A model generated the notes under the pieces. It saw only the letters and a program-made list of their open reading frames with translations. It did no database searches and was not told the DNA's origin. A program made the translations under genes and the position numbers. 64,000 nt of DNA from Orrella daihaiensis (GTDB lineage Bacteria; Pseudomonadota; Gammaproteobacteria; Burkholderiales; Burkholderiaceae_B), in NCBI RefSeq assembly GCF_022811525.1, contig NZ_CP063982.1, positions 2,666,001-2,730,000 of the forward strand, read 5' to 3'. Shown piece by piece: positions 1 to 9,619 of the stretch (position 1 is its first letter; each line of letters starts with the position of its first letter).

Positions 1-146
1 TCAAACTTGGCTAACGCAGCACTTAGCTCATCCATCAAGGCGTCATTCAACGCGTTCAGCGCTTTAGGACGGTTCAGCGTGAGAATCGCCACACGACCTT
101 CAACTTCCTGCAAAATCAGGGTTTCATTTGTTTGTGTATCACTCAT
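1..146 (-). CDS. enoyl-CoA hydratase/isomerase family protein, N-terminal fragment
   Basis: Only the first 48 codons lie in the window; the gene runs off the left edge. The peptide begins MSDTQTNETLILQEVEG and continues into LTLNRPKALNALN, the hallmark N-terminal strand and turn of the crotonase superfamily (CoA-thioester hydratases and isomerases). The start ATG is at 146-144. It is divergent from the M61 peptidase gene with only 36 bp between the starts. Substrate and exact reaction cannot be judged from this fragment. Confidence 0.85.
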   Translation of the reverse strand, partial: MSDTQTNETLILQEVEGRVAILTLNRPKALNALNDALMDELSAALAKF

Positions 147-182
147 GTTCAGTCTCCACGAAATTCTCATTAAGATAGCAGG

Positions 183-1952
183 ATGAAACAACAAACTCTA
201 CGTTACACCGTCGACCCCCACGATCTAGCGGGTCATCGCTTGAGGATAACCCTGCAGATCGAACAAGTCGCAAGCGCCAGTCAAGTTGTGTCGATGCCTG
301 CATGGATTCCGGGCAGTTACCTGATCCGGGACTTCTCGCGCCACATCGAAAGCATCCGTGGCAGGCATGGCGGGCGCTGGCATGCCCCAAAAAAACTCGA
401 TGATCACCGCTGGGTCTTTGATCGTTGCCAAGGCAGCCTGACCGTTGAAATCGTTGTTTACGCCTGGGACTTGTCGGTCAGAGGTGCGCACGTAGACGAC
501 TCGCATGCATTTTTTAATGGCACATCGGTTTTTCTAAAGCCTCATGGCCTTGAACATTGGCCATGTATGGTTGACATCATACGTCCGGCGGGCCAACGCG
601 GATGGCGTGTCTACACCAGCATGCCAGCTTCGACCACACGCTTGCCAGCCGATTCGCTGGGCCGCTTCATGGCGCCAGACTACGATGCGCTGATCGATCA
701 CCCGTTTGAATTGGGTCGACCTGCTGTGGTGCGTTTTGAAGCATGCGGGGCCAAGCACAGCATGGTGTTCACAGGCCATGTCCCGAATCTGGACTTGGCT
801 CGTATCGCACGCGACGTCAAACGGGTTTGCGAGGCCCAGATCCGATTGTTTGACCCAGTCAATGCCCGCGCACCGTTTTTGGACAGCGCGCCAGAATATG
901 TGTTCATGACCTTGGTCACTGCTGATGGCTATGGTGGCCTAGAACACCGCGCCAGCACTGCACTGGTCTGCTCACGGCAAGATTTGCCAACCAAGCACCA
1001 AGAAAAAGCGCCGGACGGCTACGTCACTTTTCTGGGTTTGGTCAGCCATGAATACTTCCATACCTGGAACGTCAAGCGCATCAAGCCAGCAGCTTTTGTG
1101 CCTTATGACCTGGCTAGACCCAATCACACCCGCTTGCTTTGGATCTTTGAAGGTTTCACGTCTTACTACGATGATCTGATGCTAGTGCGTAGTGGCGTCA
1201 TCGACATGCCAACCTACTTGAAACAGTTAGCAAAGGCTATCACAGGCGTTCATGCGGGACCCGGGCGTCTGAAACAGTCGCTGGCTAATAGTTCATTTGA
1301 CGCTTGGACCAAGTACTACAAGCAAGACGAAAATGCCCCCAATTCAATCAGCAGTTACTACGCCAAAGGATCTTTGGTGGCGCTCGGACTGGACCTGACC
1401 ATTCGCCGGCGTAGCGACAATCGCCATAGCCTTGACGACGTGATGCGGGCGCTGTGGCAACAATTTGGTGAACACTTCTATCAAGGCCAGCCCAAAGGCT
1501 TAAGCGAAACGGGCTTTGTGCAAATCGTTAAACAAGCCACTGGCGTGGATGTCAGAGACGAGATTGCGCAGTGGGTCGAGCAAACAGCAGACGTCCCGCT
1601 GGAAAAACTGTTGAGATCGCAAGGCTTCGAGCTGAACTGGATCGCAAAAGACCAAACACCAGAGATTGGCGCAACGTTCAAGCCACATGGTGAATCACTG
1701 ACCATCCGACAAGTCATCGAGGGTGGCAGCGCCCATCGAGCCGGGCTTTCGGCTGGTGACATACTGGTGGCATGCAACGGCCTGCGCATTGGCAACAGCG
1801 CCAACTCGTTCAAGCAACTGCTTGCCGCGTATCAGCCCGGTGAGACGGTTCAACTCCAGGCATTTCGTGGTGACGTATTGCAAGCGCGCATGGTCAAGCT
1901 CGCAGCACCCGCTGCATCAACCTGCGAAATCAAGCCGCTCAAGGCAAGCTAA
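183..1952 (+). CDS. M61 family metallopeptidase with C-terminal PDZ domain
   Basis: A 589-residue protein of the glycyl-aminopeptidase-like M61 family. The zinc site is visible as HEYFH at about residues 289-293, followed by the WNVKRIKP segment typical of the family. The third ligand glutamate lies near 323 in FEGFTSYYDD. A PDZ domain occupies roughly residues 490-575 (GGSAHRAGLSAGDILVACNG). No signal peptide is obvious, so a cytoplasmic location is inferred. ATG at 183 follows a weak AGCAGG. The GTG of the next gene lies two bases after this stop, so the two are probably co-transcribed. Family assignment is secure; the physiological substrate is unknown. Confidence 0.9.
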   Translation: MKQQTLRYTVDPHDLAGHRLRITLQIEQVASASQVVSMPAWIPGSYLIRDFSRHIESIRGRHGGRWHAPKKLDDHRWVFDRCQGSLTVEIVVYAWDLSVRGAHVDDSHAFFNGTSVFLKPHGLEHWPCMVDIIRPAGQRGWRVYTSMPASTTRLPADSLGRFMAPDYDALIDHPFELGRPAVVRFEACGAKHSMVFTGHVPNLDLARIARDVKRVCEAQIRLFDPVNARAPFLDSAPEYVFMTLVTADGYGGLEHRASTALVCSRQDLPTKHQEKAPDGYVTFLGLVSHEYFHTWNVKRIKPAAFVPYDLARPNHTRLLWIFEGFTSYYDDLMLVRSGVIDMPTYLKQLAKAITGVHAGPGRLKQSLANSSFDAWTKYYKQDENAPNSISSYYAKGSLVALGLDLTIRRRSDNRHSLDDVMRALWQQFGEHFYQGQPKGLSETGFVQIVKQATGVDVRDEIAQWVEQTADVPLEKLLRSQGFELNWIAKDQTPEIGATFKPHGESLTIRQVIEGGSAHRAGLSAGDILVACNGLRIGNSANSFKQLLAAYQPGETVQLQAFRGDVLQARMVKLAAPAASTCEIKPLKAS

Positions 1953-1954
1953 CT

Positions 1955-3055
1955 GTGTCCACACCGGAATTGGTCAGCGATTACGCGACGCTGCTGTTAT
2001 CCGACACCCCGCTGCTCGATGTGCGAGCACCGATTGAATTCGCACAGGGCTCGTTTCCGTGCGCTGTGAACCTGCCATTAATGAACGATACTGAACGCGA
2101 AGCTGTTGGCATTGCCTACAAGCAGCAGGGGCAAGACGCCGCGGTTGCACTTGGTCACCAGCTTGTCAGCGGTGCTTTGCGTGATGAACGCATCGCGAAA
2201 TGGGCTGATTTCATGCAAAAAAATCCCGAGGGGGTGCTGTATTGTTTCCGCGGTGGTATGCGCTCACAAATCTCGCAGCATTGGCTCAAACAAGCTGGCC
2301 ATGATCGCCCCCGGATTGCCGGTGGCTACAAAGCCATGCGCCAGTTTCTATTACAAAATCTAGAGACCGTTGTACAACGCAGCAGCTTTCTGGTTGTTGG
2401 CGGTCTGACAGGCTGCGGAAAAACAGATGTGATTCAAACGCTCGATGTCAAAATCGATCTTGAGGGTCTTGCACGTCATCGCGGTTCAAGCTTTGGCGGG
2501 CGAGCGCAGCGACAGCCTAGTCAAATAGATTTTGAGAATAGCTTGAGCATCGAGCTGCTCAAGCTATCACGGCAACAACACACGCTGATCGCGGTTGAAG
2601 ACGAATCGCATTTGATCGGGCGTTGTGCAGTACCACTGACACTTAGACAAAAGACGCAGCAAAGTTCTCTTGTATGGGTCACAGCACCACTTGAGCAACG
2701 GGTTCGTCGTATACAACGCGACTACATCGAATCCTTGGCTAGGGACTATGTGGCTGAATACGGCGAAGCGAAGGGACTTGAGCTTTACCAGGCGCACCTC
2801 ACCAAAAGCTTGCATAACTTGCACAAACGTCTAGGTCTTGAGCGGTATAGCCAACTGCAGCAGCACTTGAAAACTGCACTATCAAGGCAGATTTCATACG
2901 GAGAATTCGATGCCCACCGGGCATGGATTGAACCGCTCATGACCGATTACTACGACCCGATGTACCGCTATCAGCGACAGCAAAAGCAAAGTGCCGTGGT
3001 ATTTGAGGGCAATGCCCAGGATGTAATCGCCTACCTCCAAGCGCAAGGACATTAA
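1955..3055 (+). CDS. selU: tRNA 2-selenouridine synthase (tRNA 2-thiouridine geranylation/selenation)
   Basis: The 366-residue protein has an N-terminal rhodanese domain with its catalytic cysteine at Cys97 (YCFRGGMRSQ), then a P-loop (GLTGCGKT, residues about 150-157) and a C-terminal domain. This matches SelU/MnmH (YbbB), which converts 2-thiouridine at the tRNA wobble position through a geranylated intermediate to 2-selenouridine. Length agrees with the E. coli protein. The start is GTG two bases after the M61 stop; no better in-frame start matches the family N-terminus. Whether the organism makes selenophosphate cannot be seen here. Confidence 0.9.
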   Translation: MSTPELVSDYATLLLSDTPLLDVRAPIEFAQGSFPCAVNLPLMNDTEREAVGIAYKQQGQDAAVALGHQLVSGALRDERIAKWADFMQKNPEGVLYCFRGGMRSQISQHWLKQAGHDRPRIAGGYKAMRQFLLQNLETVVQRSSFLVVGGLTGCGKTDVIQTLDVKIDLEGLARHRGSSFGGRAQRQPSQIDFENSLSIELLKLSRQQHTLIAVEDESHLIGRCAVPLTLRQKTQQSSLVWVTAPLEQRVRRIQRDYIESLARDYVAEYGEAKGLELYQAHLTKSLHNLHKRLGLERYSQLQQHLKTALSRQISYGEFDAHRAWIEPLMTDYYDPMYRYQRQQKQSAVVFEGNAQDVIAYLQAQGH

Positions 3056-3187
3056 ATTTGCAGGCGAAACCCTCGGCACTTGCGCACCTAACGATTTGAA
3101 GCAATGGTTTGAGGCTCAAGCGCCTAAAGCTGAAATCCCTGCGCGGCTGCCCTACAATTGGGCCTTGGCTTCATCTCCTAACACATC

Positions 3188-3553
3188 ATGCCCACACGAC
3201 GAATCATCTTCTCGCGCATCGCGCTAGACGCCAGCATTGGTATCTTGGAGCACGAACGTATTGCGACCCAACCGATCCATATCGACGCTGAAATTGAGGT
3301 TGATGTCAATCAGCCCGTTAATGACACTGACATCAACAGCGTGCTTGATTACCGCACGCTGCATGAATCCATTGTCAAAGAATGCACAAGTGGTCACGTC
3401 AACTTGCTCGAGACGCTGACTGATAACGTGGCCAATCGCCTGCTCACCACCTTTATCGAGACGCGTGAAGTGACGGTGCGCATCACCAAACCCTCAGCGT
3501 TTGCAGATTCAGCCGGTGTTGCGATTGAGGTCCACAAACAACGTAGCAGCTGA
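3188..3553 (+). CDS. folB: dihydroneopterin aldolase
   Basis: The 121-residue protein has FolB family features: an N-terminal strand followed by GILEHER, VLDYRTLHESI in the middle, HVNLLETLTDNVA carrying the conserved glutamate, and KPSAF near the C-terminus. FolB cleaves 7,8-dihydroneopterin to 6-hydroxymethyl-dihydropterin in folate synthesis. It sits 14 bp upstream of ttcA in the same direction, so co-transcription is likely. A TACAAT hexamer at 3153-3158 is a possible -10 box, but no convincing -35 is seen. ATG at 3188 starts where the family normally begins. Confidence 0.9.
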   Translation: MPTRRIIFSRIALDASIGILEHERIATQPIHIDAEIEVDVNQPVNDTDINSVLDYRTLHESIVKECTSGHVNLLETLTDNVANRLLTTFIETREVTVRITKPSAFADSAGVAIEVHKQRSS

Positions 3554-3567
3554 TAGACCCGTTAGCC

Positions 3568-4473
3568 ATGACTACCGTTCAAACGATCGCCATTCATCGT
3601 ACTAGCAATCAAAAGATTGAACTCAATGCGAATAAGCTGCAAAAGCGCTTACTACGTGAAACGGGCAAAGCCATCGCCGATTATCAAATGATCGAAGAAG
3701 GCGACAAGGTGATGGTCTGCCTGTCCGGCGGCAAGGACTCATATGCATTACTGGACTTGTTGATGACCCTACAGCATCGCGCGCCGATTGCCTTCGATTT
3801 GGTTGCTGTTAACCTCGATCAAAAGCAGCCTGGTTTTCCAGAGGCTGTCTTACCAAACTACCTTTCGGCGCTTGGTGTGCCATTTCACATTGAACAACAA
3901 GACACCTACTCAATCGTCAAACGATTAATACCCGAGGGTAAGACGACATGTTCACTCTGTTCCCGCTTGCGTCGTGGCGTTCTATACCGGGTCGCCAGTG
4001 AGCTAGGGGCCACCAAGATCGCGCTTGGACACCATCGCGACGATATTTTGGCGACTTTCTTTTTGAACCTGTTTTATGCCGCGCGCCTGAAAGCCATGCC
4101 ACCGAAATTAGTGTCCGACGATGGGCGCCACACGGTAATTCGGCCACTGGCATACGTCACCGAGGCAGACCTGATTAAGTTCGCCGAGGTTAAACAGTTT
4201 CCTATTATTCCCTGTAACCTGTGCGGCTCACAGGAGAACCTCAAGCGCCGTGAGGTCAGCGAAATGTTAAGAATGTGGGAGCGGCAACACCCACAACGTG
4301 TCTGGAATGCGTTTAATGCTTTGGCAACTGTTGTGCCGTCGCACCTAATGGATCGTGGGCTTTTCGATTTCGCTGGATTGAAGCCCGGTGGTAACGCTAA
4401 TCCAGGCGGTGACCTGGCATTCGATCCCGAACCCCTTGCGACATCGCCTTCGGTCACCCAATTAGACGATTGA
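3568..4473 (+). CDS. ttcA: tRNA 2-thiocytidine biosynthesis protein TtcA
   Basis: The 301-residue PP-loop ATPase carries SGGKDS at residues 53-58. Three cysteines fit the iron-sulfur ligands of TtcA: Cys128 and Cys131 in TTCSLCSRLRRG, and Cys216 in PCNLCGS. TtcA thiolates cytidine 32 of several tRNAs in the cytoplasm. The C-terminal tail of about 35 residues after the MDRGLFDFAGL segment is low in complexity and is where this family varies. The gene follows folB by 14 bp. Confidence 0.93.
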   Translation: MTTVQTIAIHRTSNQKIELNANKLQKRLLRETGKAIADYQMIEEGDKVMVCLSGGKDSYALLDLLMTLQHRAPIAFDLVAVNLDQKQPGFPEAVLPNYLSALGVPFHIEQQDTYSIVKRLIPEGKTTCSLCSRLRRGVLYRVASELGATKIALGHHRDDILATFFLNLFYAARLKAMPPKLVSDDGRHTVIRPLAYVTEADLIKFAEVKQFPIIPCNLCGSQENLKRREVSEMLRMWERQHPQRVWNAFNALATVVPSHLMDRGLFDFAGLKPGGNANPGGDLAFDPEPLATSPSVTQLDD

Positions 4474-4552
4474 CAGTGAGTTGGCAGTCACTTTGCCACC
4501 CGGTTGTTTCTTGAGATACGATCGACTCATTATCAAGCTCAAAGGGTAGATC

Positions 4553-5284
4553 GTGAACCCAAGAAACAAAGTGCTCGTCACAGGTGGCAGTGGCGGTATA
4601 GGTAGAGCTATCGCCAAACGCTTAACTGATGACGGCTACCGGATCGTTAATGTTGACTTGGTTGCCCCCAAAGCGCTCGAGCCAGGCGAAGAATTTGTCA
4701 ATGTTGACCTGATGGATTGGGACGCTGCTGAAGCAACGCTACAAACAATTGCTACTCGCGGTGACGTTTTACGTGTCGTCAATAATGCGGGCTTTATTCG
4801 TCCGGCGTTACTTCAAGACACAAGCGTGGAAGATTTTGAGGCGGTAGTCCAATTGAATTTGCGCGCACCCTTGCTGGTGGCTCAGAGTTTTCTTCCGGCT
4901 ATGCGACAAGCAAAGTTCGGTAGGATCGTGAACATCACCAGTCGATCGGCCTTGGGCAAAGAGCTGCGCACTGCCTACAGCGCCACAAAAGCTGGTCTGC
5001 TAGGCATGACACGCACATGGGCACTCGAAGAAGGCGCCAATGGGATAACCGTTAACGCCATCGGTCCAGGTCCAATCGCTACCGATCTATTTTTATCCGG
5101 TAATCCGCCCGACTCCCCAAAAACCAAACAAATTATCGATACGCTACCTGTTAAACGCATGGGCGAACCGGCAGACGTTGCACATGCGGTCGCCTCATTT
5201 CTAGATGATCGGGCGGGATTTATTACCGGACAGATTTTGTATGTTTGTGGCGGCATGACTGTGGGTCTAAGCCACACAGCCTAG
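4553..5284 (+). CDS. SDR family NAD(P)-dependent oxidoreductase
   Basis: The 243-residue classical short-chain dehydrogenase has TGGSGGIGRAIA (cofactor-binding glycine motif, near residues 10-21), NNAG in the middle, the ITSRS catalytic serine strand and YSATKAG with the Tyr-x3-Lys pair. The C-terminus ends GQILYVCGGMTVG, as in FabG-like proteins. The GTG start is preceded by AAAGGGTAGATC. It converges on ubiX. The family covers many alcohol and ketone substrates and the real one cannot be predicted. FabG-type 3-oxoacyl reductase is only one possibility. Confidence 0.85.
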   Translation: MNPRNKVLVTGGSGGIGRAIAKRLTDDGYRIVNVDLVAPKALEPGEEFVNVDLMDWDAAEATLQTIATRGDVLRVVNNAGFIRPALLQDTSVEDFEAVVQLNLRAPLLVAQSFLPAMRQAKFGRIVNITSRSALGKELRTAYSATKAGLLGMTRTWALEEGANGITVNAIGPGPIATDLFLSGNPPDSPKTKQIIDTLPVKRMGEPADVAHAVASFLDDRAGFITGQILYVCGGMTVGLSHTA

Positions 5285-5307
5285 AGCAACTTAGTCGAGC
5301 CCAGACC

Positions 5308-5892
5308 TCATTGCAGCTCAGACTTTAAGCCTTGCCAGCTCGCACGCGGCACCTCAACGCCAGCGAGCTCAAGCATCCTGGCCGCTGAGTGATCGACAAG
5401 CTCATCAATGGTCTTGGGCAGATGGTAAAAGGCGGGCAAAGGCGGAAACACGATCGCGCCCATTTCAGTGACCGCTGTCATATTGCGTAAGTGCGCAAGG
5501 TTAAATGGCGTCTCGCGCACCGCAAGCACCAATCTTCGACGCTCTTTGAGCGTGACATCTGCTGCACGCGTGATGAGGTTATCGGCTAAGCCAATTGCGA
5601 TGGCCGCAAGTGTGCGCATCGAGCATGGCACTACCACCATGCCCGTGGTGGCAAACGAACCACTGGCCAAGGTGGCACCCACATCCCGGATGTTGTAGAC
5701 GCGGTCTGCCAATGAGTGTATCTGCTGGCGGCTTAAACCAAGCTCATGACGTACGTTCAGCACCCCCGACGCCGACACCACCAGGTGTGTCTCGACGTCT
5801 TGAACAGCACGCGCCATCTCAAGCAAGCGAATGGCGTATGCCGAACCCGTGGCACCCGTAATACCTACGACGAGCCTGCGAGTTTCGCTCAC
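5308..5892 (-). CDS. ubiX: flavin prenyltransferase UbiX
   Basis: The 194-residue protein has the UbiX fold signatures: VVGITGATGSAYAIRLLE at the N-terminus, VVPCSMRTLAAIAIGLADNLITRAADV in the middle, and FPPLPAFYHLPKTIDELVDHSAARMLEL near the C-terminus. UbiX attaches a dimethylallyl group to FMN, giving the prenylated cofactor of UbiD-type decarboxylases in ubiquinone synthesis. The start is GTG, overlapping the grxD stop as GTGA, so translation is probably coupled. Family length is normal. Confidence 0.93.
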   Translation of the reverse strand: MSETRRLVVGITGATGSAYAIRLLEMARAVQDVETHLVVSASGVLNVRHELGLSRQQIHSLADRVYNIRDVGATLASGSFATTGMVVVPCSMRTLAAIAIGLADNLITRAADVTLKERRRLVLAVRETPFNLAHLRNMTAVTEMGAIVFPPLPAFYHLPKTIDELVDHSAARMLELAGVEVPRASWQGLKSELQ

Positions 5893-6215
5893 GAGGTGGC
5901 GCCCGCTTCCTGAAGAAGTTTTTTAAGTTCGCCGCTTTGATCCATCTCACCCATGATGTCACAGCCACCAATGAATTCGCCGTTTACATATAGTTGTGGA
6001 ATGGTCGGCCATTGTGAGAAAGTCTTAATTCCCTGGCGGACTTCATCGTCCTCGAGCACGTTAACCGTCACAAGCTTGGTCACACCACTTTCGCGTAACA
6101 GCTGTATGGCTCGCCCCGAGAAGCCGCACTGTGGAAACTGTGCAGTACCTTTCATAAACAATACGACTGGATTGTTCGTCACGGTTTCTTTAATGAAAGT
6201 TTGAGCGTCTGACAT
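5889..6215 (-). CDS. grxD: monothiol glutaredoxin, Grx4 family
   Basis: The 108-residue protein begins MSDAQTFIKETVTNNPVVLFMKG and contains the monothiol motif CGFS with GRAIQLL following it. WPTIPQLYVNGEFIGGCDIM is the glutathione-binding segment. Grx4 proteins bind a glutathione-coordinated [2Fe-2S] cluster and pass it to apo-proteins. The position between prmC and ubiX is a common Burkholderiales arrangement. Its stop overlaps the ubiX start by 4 bp. Confidence 0.95.
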   Translation of the reverse strand: MSDAQTFIKETVTNNPVVLFMKGTAQFPQCGFSGRAIQLLRESGVTKLVTVNVLEDDEVRQGIKTFSQWPTIPQLYVNGEFIGGCDIMGEMDQSGELKKLLQEAGATS

Positions 6216-6279
6216 GGCTCTGATTCCTTAGATTCGATTTGACAAATCAGTAATATGGCCGGTTCAAAATACCAGCATT

Positions 6280-7125
6280 TCACCCATTATATGAACCCAT
6301 CGTCACCCGTGGGTGGCCAGCCAGGTCCTGTATGGTTTTTACATTCAAAAACCCCGCATTCAGTAATAGCTGCTTAACCGCATTAGCCTGAGTAAAACCG
6401 TGCTCCAGACACAGCACACCCTTTGACGCTAAAAACGCGGGAGCGCCGCTGGCCAAAAAACGATAAGCTGCTAACCCATCCGATTCATCAGTTAGCGCAT
6501 TCCTTGGTTCAAACCGCAGATCACCCTGAACCAGGTGAGGGTCGCCCGCAGCAATATACGGTGGATTAGACACAACCAAATCGAACTGCTCGTCTGCTTG
6601 ATCCAGCGCTGCAAACCAAGACCCGGCCGCAAACTTGACATTAACACCGTGTCTGACAGCATTGCGCTGAGCCAGAATAAGCGCCTCTTGGCTAACATCC
6701 GTTGCACAAACCCTGGCATCAGGCCGTGCATGCGCAATCGCCACCGCGATGGCTCCGCTACCAGTGCCGAGATCGAGCACCCGCGGCGCCTGAAGATCAT
6801 CCATCCATTTCAAGGCGGTTTCGACCAGCAACTCTGTTTCCGGTCGCGGGATAAGCACAGCGGGACTGACCTCAAACGGTAATCCCATAAACTCACGTAC
6901 ACCGACCAGATACGCCATAGGCTCACCCATCAGTCGACGCTGACAAAGCCCATCAAACCTATCGAACTCGTCACCCGAGAGTAAATATTCGTCGTGCGCA
7001 ATCAGCCACACACGTGGCTGCTCAAGCACATACTCAAGTAACATCTGCGCCTCCAGCCGTGGTAAGCCTGCCTGCATAACGGCATTGGCCAGACAATCTT
7101 TTACCGTGAACCGTTCAGGCCGCAT
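6280..7125 (-). CDS. prmC: peptide chain release factor N5-glutamine methyltransferase
   Basis: PrmC (HemK) methylates the glutamine of the GGQ motif in release factors 1 and 2. The protein shows the SAM-binding stretch VLDLGTGSGAIAVAIA and the catalytic NPPY (VVSNPPYIAAGD). I chose the ATG at 7125 (MRPERFTVKD), giving 281 residues as usual for the family; the frame stays open to 7164. This start overlaps the end of prfA by 11 bp, consistent with enzyme and substrate being co-expressed. An alternative start 13 codons earlier cannot be excluded. Confidence 0.93.
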   Translation of the reverse strand: MRPERFTVKDCLANAVMQAGLPRLEAQMLLEYVLEQPRVWLIAHDEYLLSGDEFDRFDGLCQRRLMGEPMAYLVGVREFMGLPFEVSPAVLIPRPETELLVETALKWMDDLQAPRVLDLGTGSGAIAVAIAHARPDARVCATDVSQEALILAQRNAVRHGVNVKFAAGSWFAALDQADEQFDLVVSNPPYIAAGDPHLVQGDLRFEPRNALTDESDGLAAYRFLASGAPAFLASKGVLCLEHGFTQANAVKQLLLNAGFLNVKTIQDLAGHPRVTMGSYNG

Positions 7126-8197
7126 CTGCCAAGGCTGCCAATTGGTTAGCTTGATGCTCAGCAATCAGTGCGCCAGTCAATTCGTCTAGATCACCCTCCA
7201 TAATCGCTTGCAATTTGTAGAGTGTCAGATTGATTCGATGATCGGTCATGCGACCCTGAGGAAAGTTGTATGTGCGAATACGCTCTGATCGATCCCCTGA
7301 ACCCACGAGACTTTTACGTTCGGCCGCTTCTTTGCTTTGCTGCTCGCGCAGCTGCTGGTCTTTGAGCCTGGCCGCCAAAACTTGCATCGCCTTGTCCCGG
7401 TTGCGATGCTGAGATCGATCATCCTGGCACTCGACGACAATACCCGAGGGTAAATGAGTAATACGGACCGCAGAGTCGGTTTTGTTGATGTGCTGGCCAC
7501 CTGCGCCACTTGCTCTGAATGTATCGATTCGCAAATCCGACGGGGAAATGTTGATCTCTGTCTGCGCATCGGCCTCTGGCATAACGGCCACCGTGCAAGC
7601 TGATGTGTGAATACGGCCCTGAGACTCAGTCTCCGGCACACGCTGAACGCGATGGGCACCTGACTCAAATTTGAGCTGCCCGTAGACACCTTCACCCTCG
7701 ATGCGAACAATCACTTCTTTATAGCCGCCGAGCTCCGAAGGGCTTTCAGACATGAGCTCTACACGCCAACCTTTTTGCTCAGCGTAACGCGTGTACATGC
7801 GCAATAAATCGCCGCAGAACAGGGCACTTTCATCGCCCCCCGTGCCGGCGCGAATCTCTAGAAAGACGCTGCGAGAATCATCCGGATCTTTTGGCAATAA
7901 CAGAATCTGCAGCTCATCTTGCAACGTCTCGATGCGCTCTTTGCAATGCTGCATTTCCTCGCTGGCCATCTCCTTCATATCCGGGTCACTCATCAGCTCT
8001 TTGGCCTGCTGATAACCATCCTCTGCACGCACCAACTCACCAAACGCGGTAGCGACCGGTTCCAATTCAGACCGCTCGCGCGACAGTGCCGTAAAACGCT
8101 TCATTTCTTGTCCAGTTTCGGGTTCGGACAAAATGGCGTCAATTTCTTCAAGCCTATTGGCTAGTTGCTCTAGGCGAGAACGCATGGAGGGTTTCAT
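7115..8197 (-). CDS. prfA: peptide chain release factor 1
   Basis: The 360-residue protein is full-length RF1, which ends translation at UAA and UAG. GGQ lies at residues 233-235 within RASGAGGQHINKTDSAV and triggers peptidyl-tRNA hydrolysis. The stop-codon recognition tripeptide is PET (residues 188-190, QRVPETESQGR), a variant of the PxT motif of RF1. It is followed by prmC with an 11-bp overlap. hemA lies 109 bp upstream on the same strand, so a hemA-prfA-prmC operon is likely. Confidence 0.95.
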   Translation of the reverse strand: MKPSMRSRLEQLANRLEEIDAILSEPETGQEMKRFTALSRERSELEPVATAFGELVRAEDGYQQAKELMSDPDMKEMASEEMQHCKERIETLQDELQILLLPKDPDDSRSVFLEIRAGTGGDESALFCGDLLRMYTRYAEQKGWRVELMSESPSELGGYKEVIVRIEGEGVYGQLKFESGAHRVQRVPETESQGRIHTSACTVAVMPEADAQTEINISPSDLRIDTFRASGAGGQHINKTDSAVRITHLPSGIVVECQDDRSQHRNRDKAMQVLAARLKDQQLREQQSKEAAERKSLVGSGDRSERIRTYNFPQGRMTDHRINLTLYKLQAIMEGDLDELTGALIAEHQANQLAALADAA

Positions 8198-8306
8198 GAC
8201 AACTCACTACAAAATAGGTTACGGAAAACGATACGGCGCAGTCGAAACGGCAAACAGTCATGGCACTCGAGCCAAGTGAGGCCCGAGGCAGTTCCAGACA
8301 GCTTCG

Positions 8307-9581
8307 CTAACGACGGGTATCGCGAGAGGGGAACAAGCGGGGAAGCCAGCCAAGCAACTGGGCACGCTCAGCTTCCTCGCTCTGATGAATGGCCGCTAAG
8401 GTGCCGTGAAGATATTTTTGTGTCAAAGAATGAGCGAGTTGCTCCATCACAGCCTCAGGCGACTCACCTTTGGCCAATGCGCGTTTGGCGCGTTCAAGCT
8501 CATGCGCCTGCACGGCCTGGGCGCCGGCTTGCAGGCCCTGAATGATCGGCACAGTTGAACGCAGCTGCAACCAATGCATGAAGCTGCGCACGCGAGCATC
8601 AATGATCGCTTCAGCTTGCACGACAGCCGCCTGACGAGCCTCGGCGCCAGACTGCACTACCGCACCGAGATCATCAACTGAATAAAGATAAATGTCGTCT
8701 AACCGCCCAACTTCAGGTTCAATGTCACGCGGCACTGCCAAGTCCACCATGACCATAGGCAAACGGCGACGCTTTCGAGTGGCACGCTCAACCAATCCCA
8801 AACCCAGAATGGGCAAAGTACTGGCCGTACAGGAGACCACCACGTCATAATCTGCCAAACGGTCGGGCAAATCTGCCAGACGCATCGATGAAGCATCAAA
8901 ACGCGTGGCGAGCAAATCAGCGCGCTCAAGCGTGCGATTGGCCACGGTCATCATCTGCGGCTGCTTGGCCGCAAAGTGTGTGGCACAGAGCTCGATCATC
9001 TCCCCTGCACCGATAAAAAGAATCTTGGTCTCTGAGAGGTTGCCAAACACCCGTTCGGCCAACCGAACGGCAGCAGCAGCCAGTGAGACCGATTGTTCAC
9101 CAATTGCTGTGGTGGTCCGCACTTCTTTAGCGACAGAGAAAGTACGCTGAAACAACTGGTGCAATAGCGTGCCAAGGGCCCCTGCTTCTTCTGCCGTGCG
9201 AACTGCGCCTTTCATTTGGCCCAGAATTTGCGGCTCACCGAGCACCATCGAATCCAAGCCACTGGCCACACGAAAGGCGTGCCTGACTGCCTGATCCTGA
9301 TCATGCAAATACAGGTGCGGCGCTAACGAGGAGTGTTCAAGCTGGCGAAAATCAGCTAGCCACTGCGGCAGGCTCTGCGCCACATGCCGGTCAGCCGCAC
9401 AGTACAGCTCAGTTCGATTACAGGTCGAGAGCACCGCCGCTTCCTGAACCGAGCTACCAAACGCAGCCCTCAGCGACTCGAGCGCCGGCTTAACCAATTC
9501 ATCTGAAAGTGACACGCGCTCACGCAGCGCCACAGGGGCGGAGACGTGATTTAGGCCAAGCGTGTAAACACCGACAGACAT
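8307..9581 (-). CDS. hemA: glutamyl-tRNA reductase
   Basis: HemA reduces glutamyl-tRNA to glutamate-1-semialdehyde, the first committed step of C5-pathway haem synthesis. The 424-residue protein begins with LGLNHVSAPVALRE and carries the catalytic Cys54 in STCNRTELYC. It then shows LDSMVLGEPQILGQ, the NADP-binding ILFIGAGEM and a C-terminal dimerisation helix region. ATG at 9581 fits the family start. A TATAAT -10 box at 9625-9620 and an FNR-type palindrome at 9688-9701 lie upstream, suggesting oxygen-responsive control. Confidence 0.95.
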   Translation of the reverse strand: MSVGVYTLGLNHVSAPVALRERVSLSDELVKPALESLRAAFGSSVQEAAVLSTCNRTELYCAADRHVAQSLPQWLADFRQLEHSSLAPHLYLHDQDQAVRHAFRVASGLDSMVLGEPQILGQMKGAVRTAEEAGALGTLLHQLFQRTFSVAKEVRTTTAIGEQSVSLAAAAVRLAERVFGNLSETKILFIGAGEMIELCATHFAAKQPQMMTVANRTLERADLLATRFDASSMRLADLPDRLADYDVVVSCTASTLPILGLGLVERATRKRRRLPMVMVDLAVPRDIEPEVGRLDDIYLYSVDDLGAVVQSGAEARQAAVVQAEAIIDARVRSFMHWLQLRSTVPIIQGLQAGAQAVQAHELERAKRALAKGESPEAVMEQLAHSLTQKYLHGTLAAIHQSEEAERAQLLGWLPRLFPSRDTRR

Positions 9582-9619
9582 TTGGGCAATGCAACTAAAA
9601 ATTGATTGGGGTCAAACGG

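Noticed and set aside
7115..8197. PET in place of PAT/PVT in RF1 as a sign of altered stop-codon recognition
   Set aside because: The middle residue of the PxT motif varies naturally among RF1 proteins and the remaining sequence is canonical.
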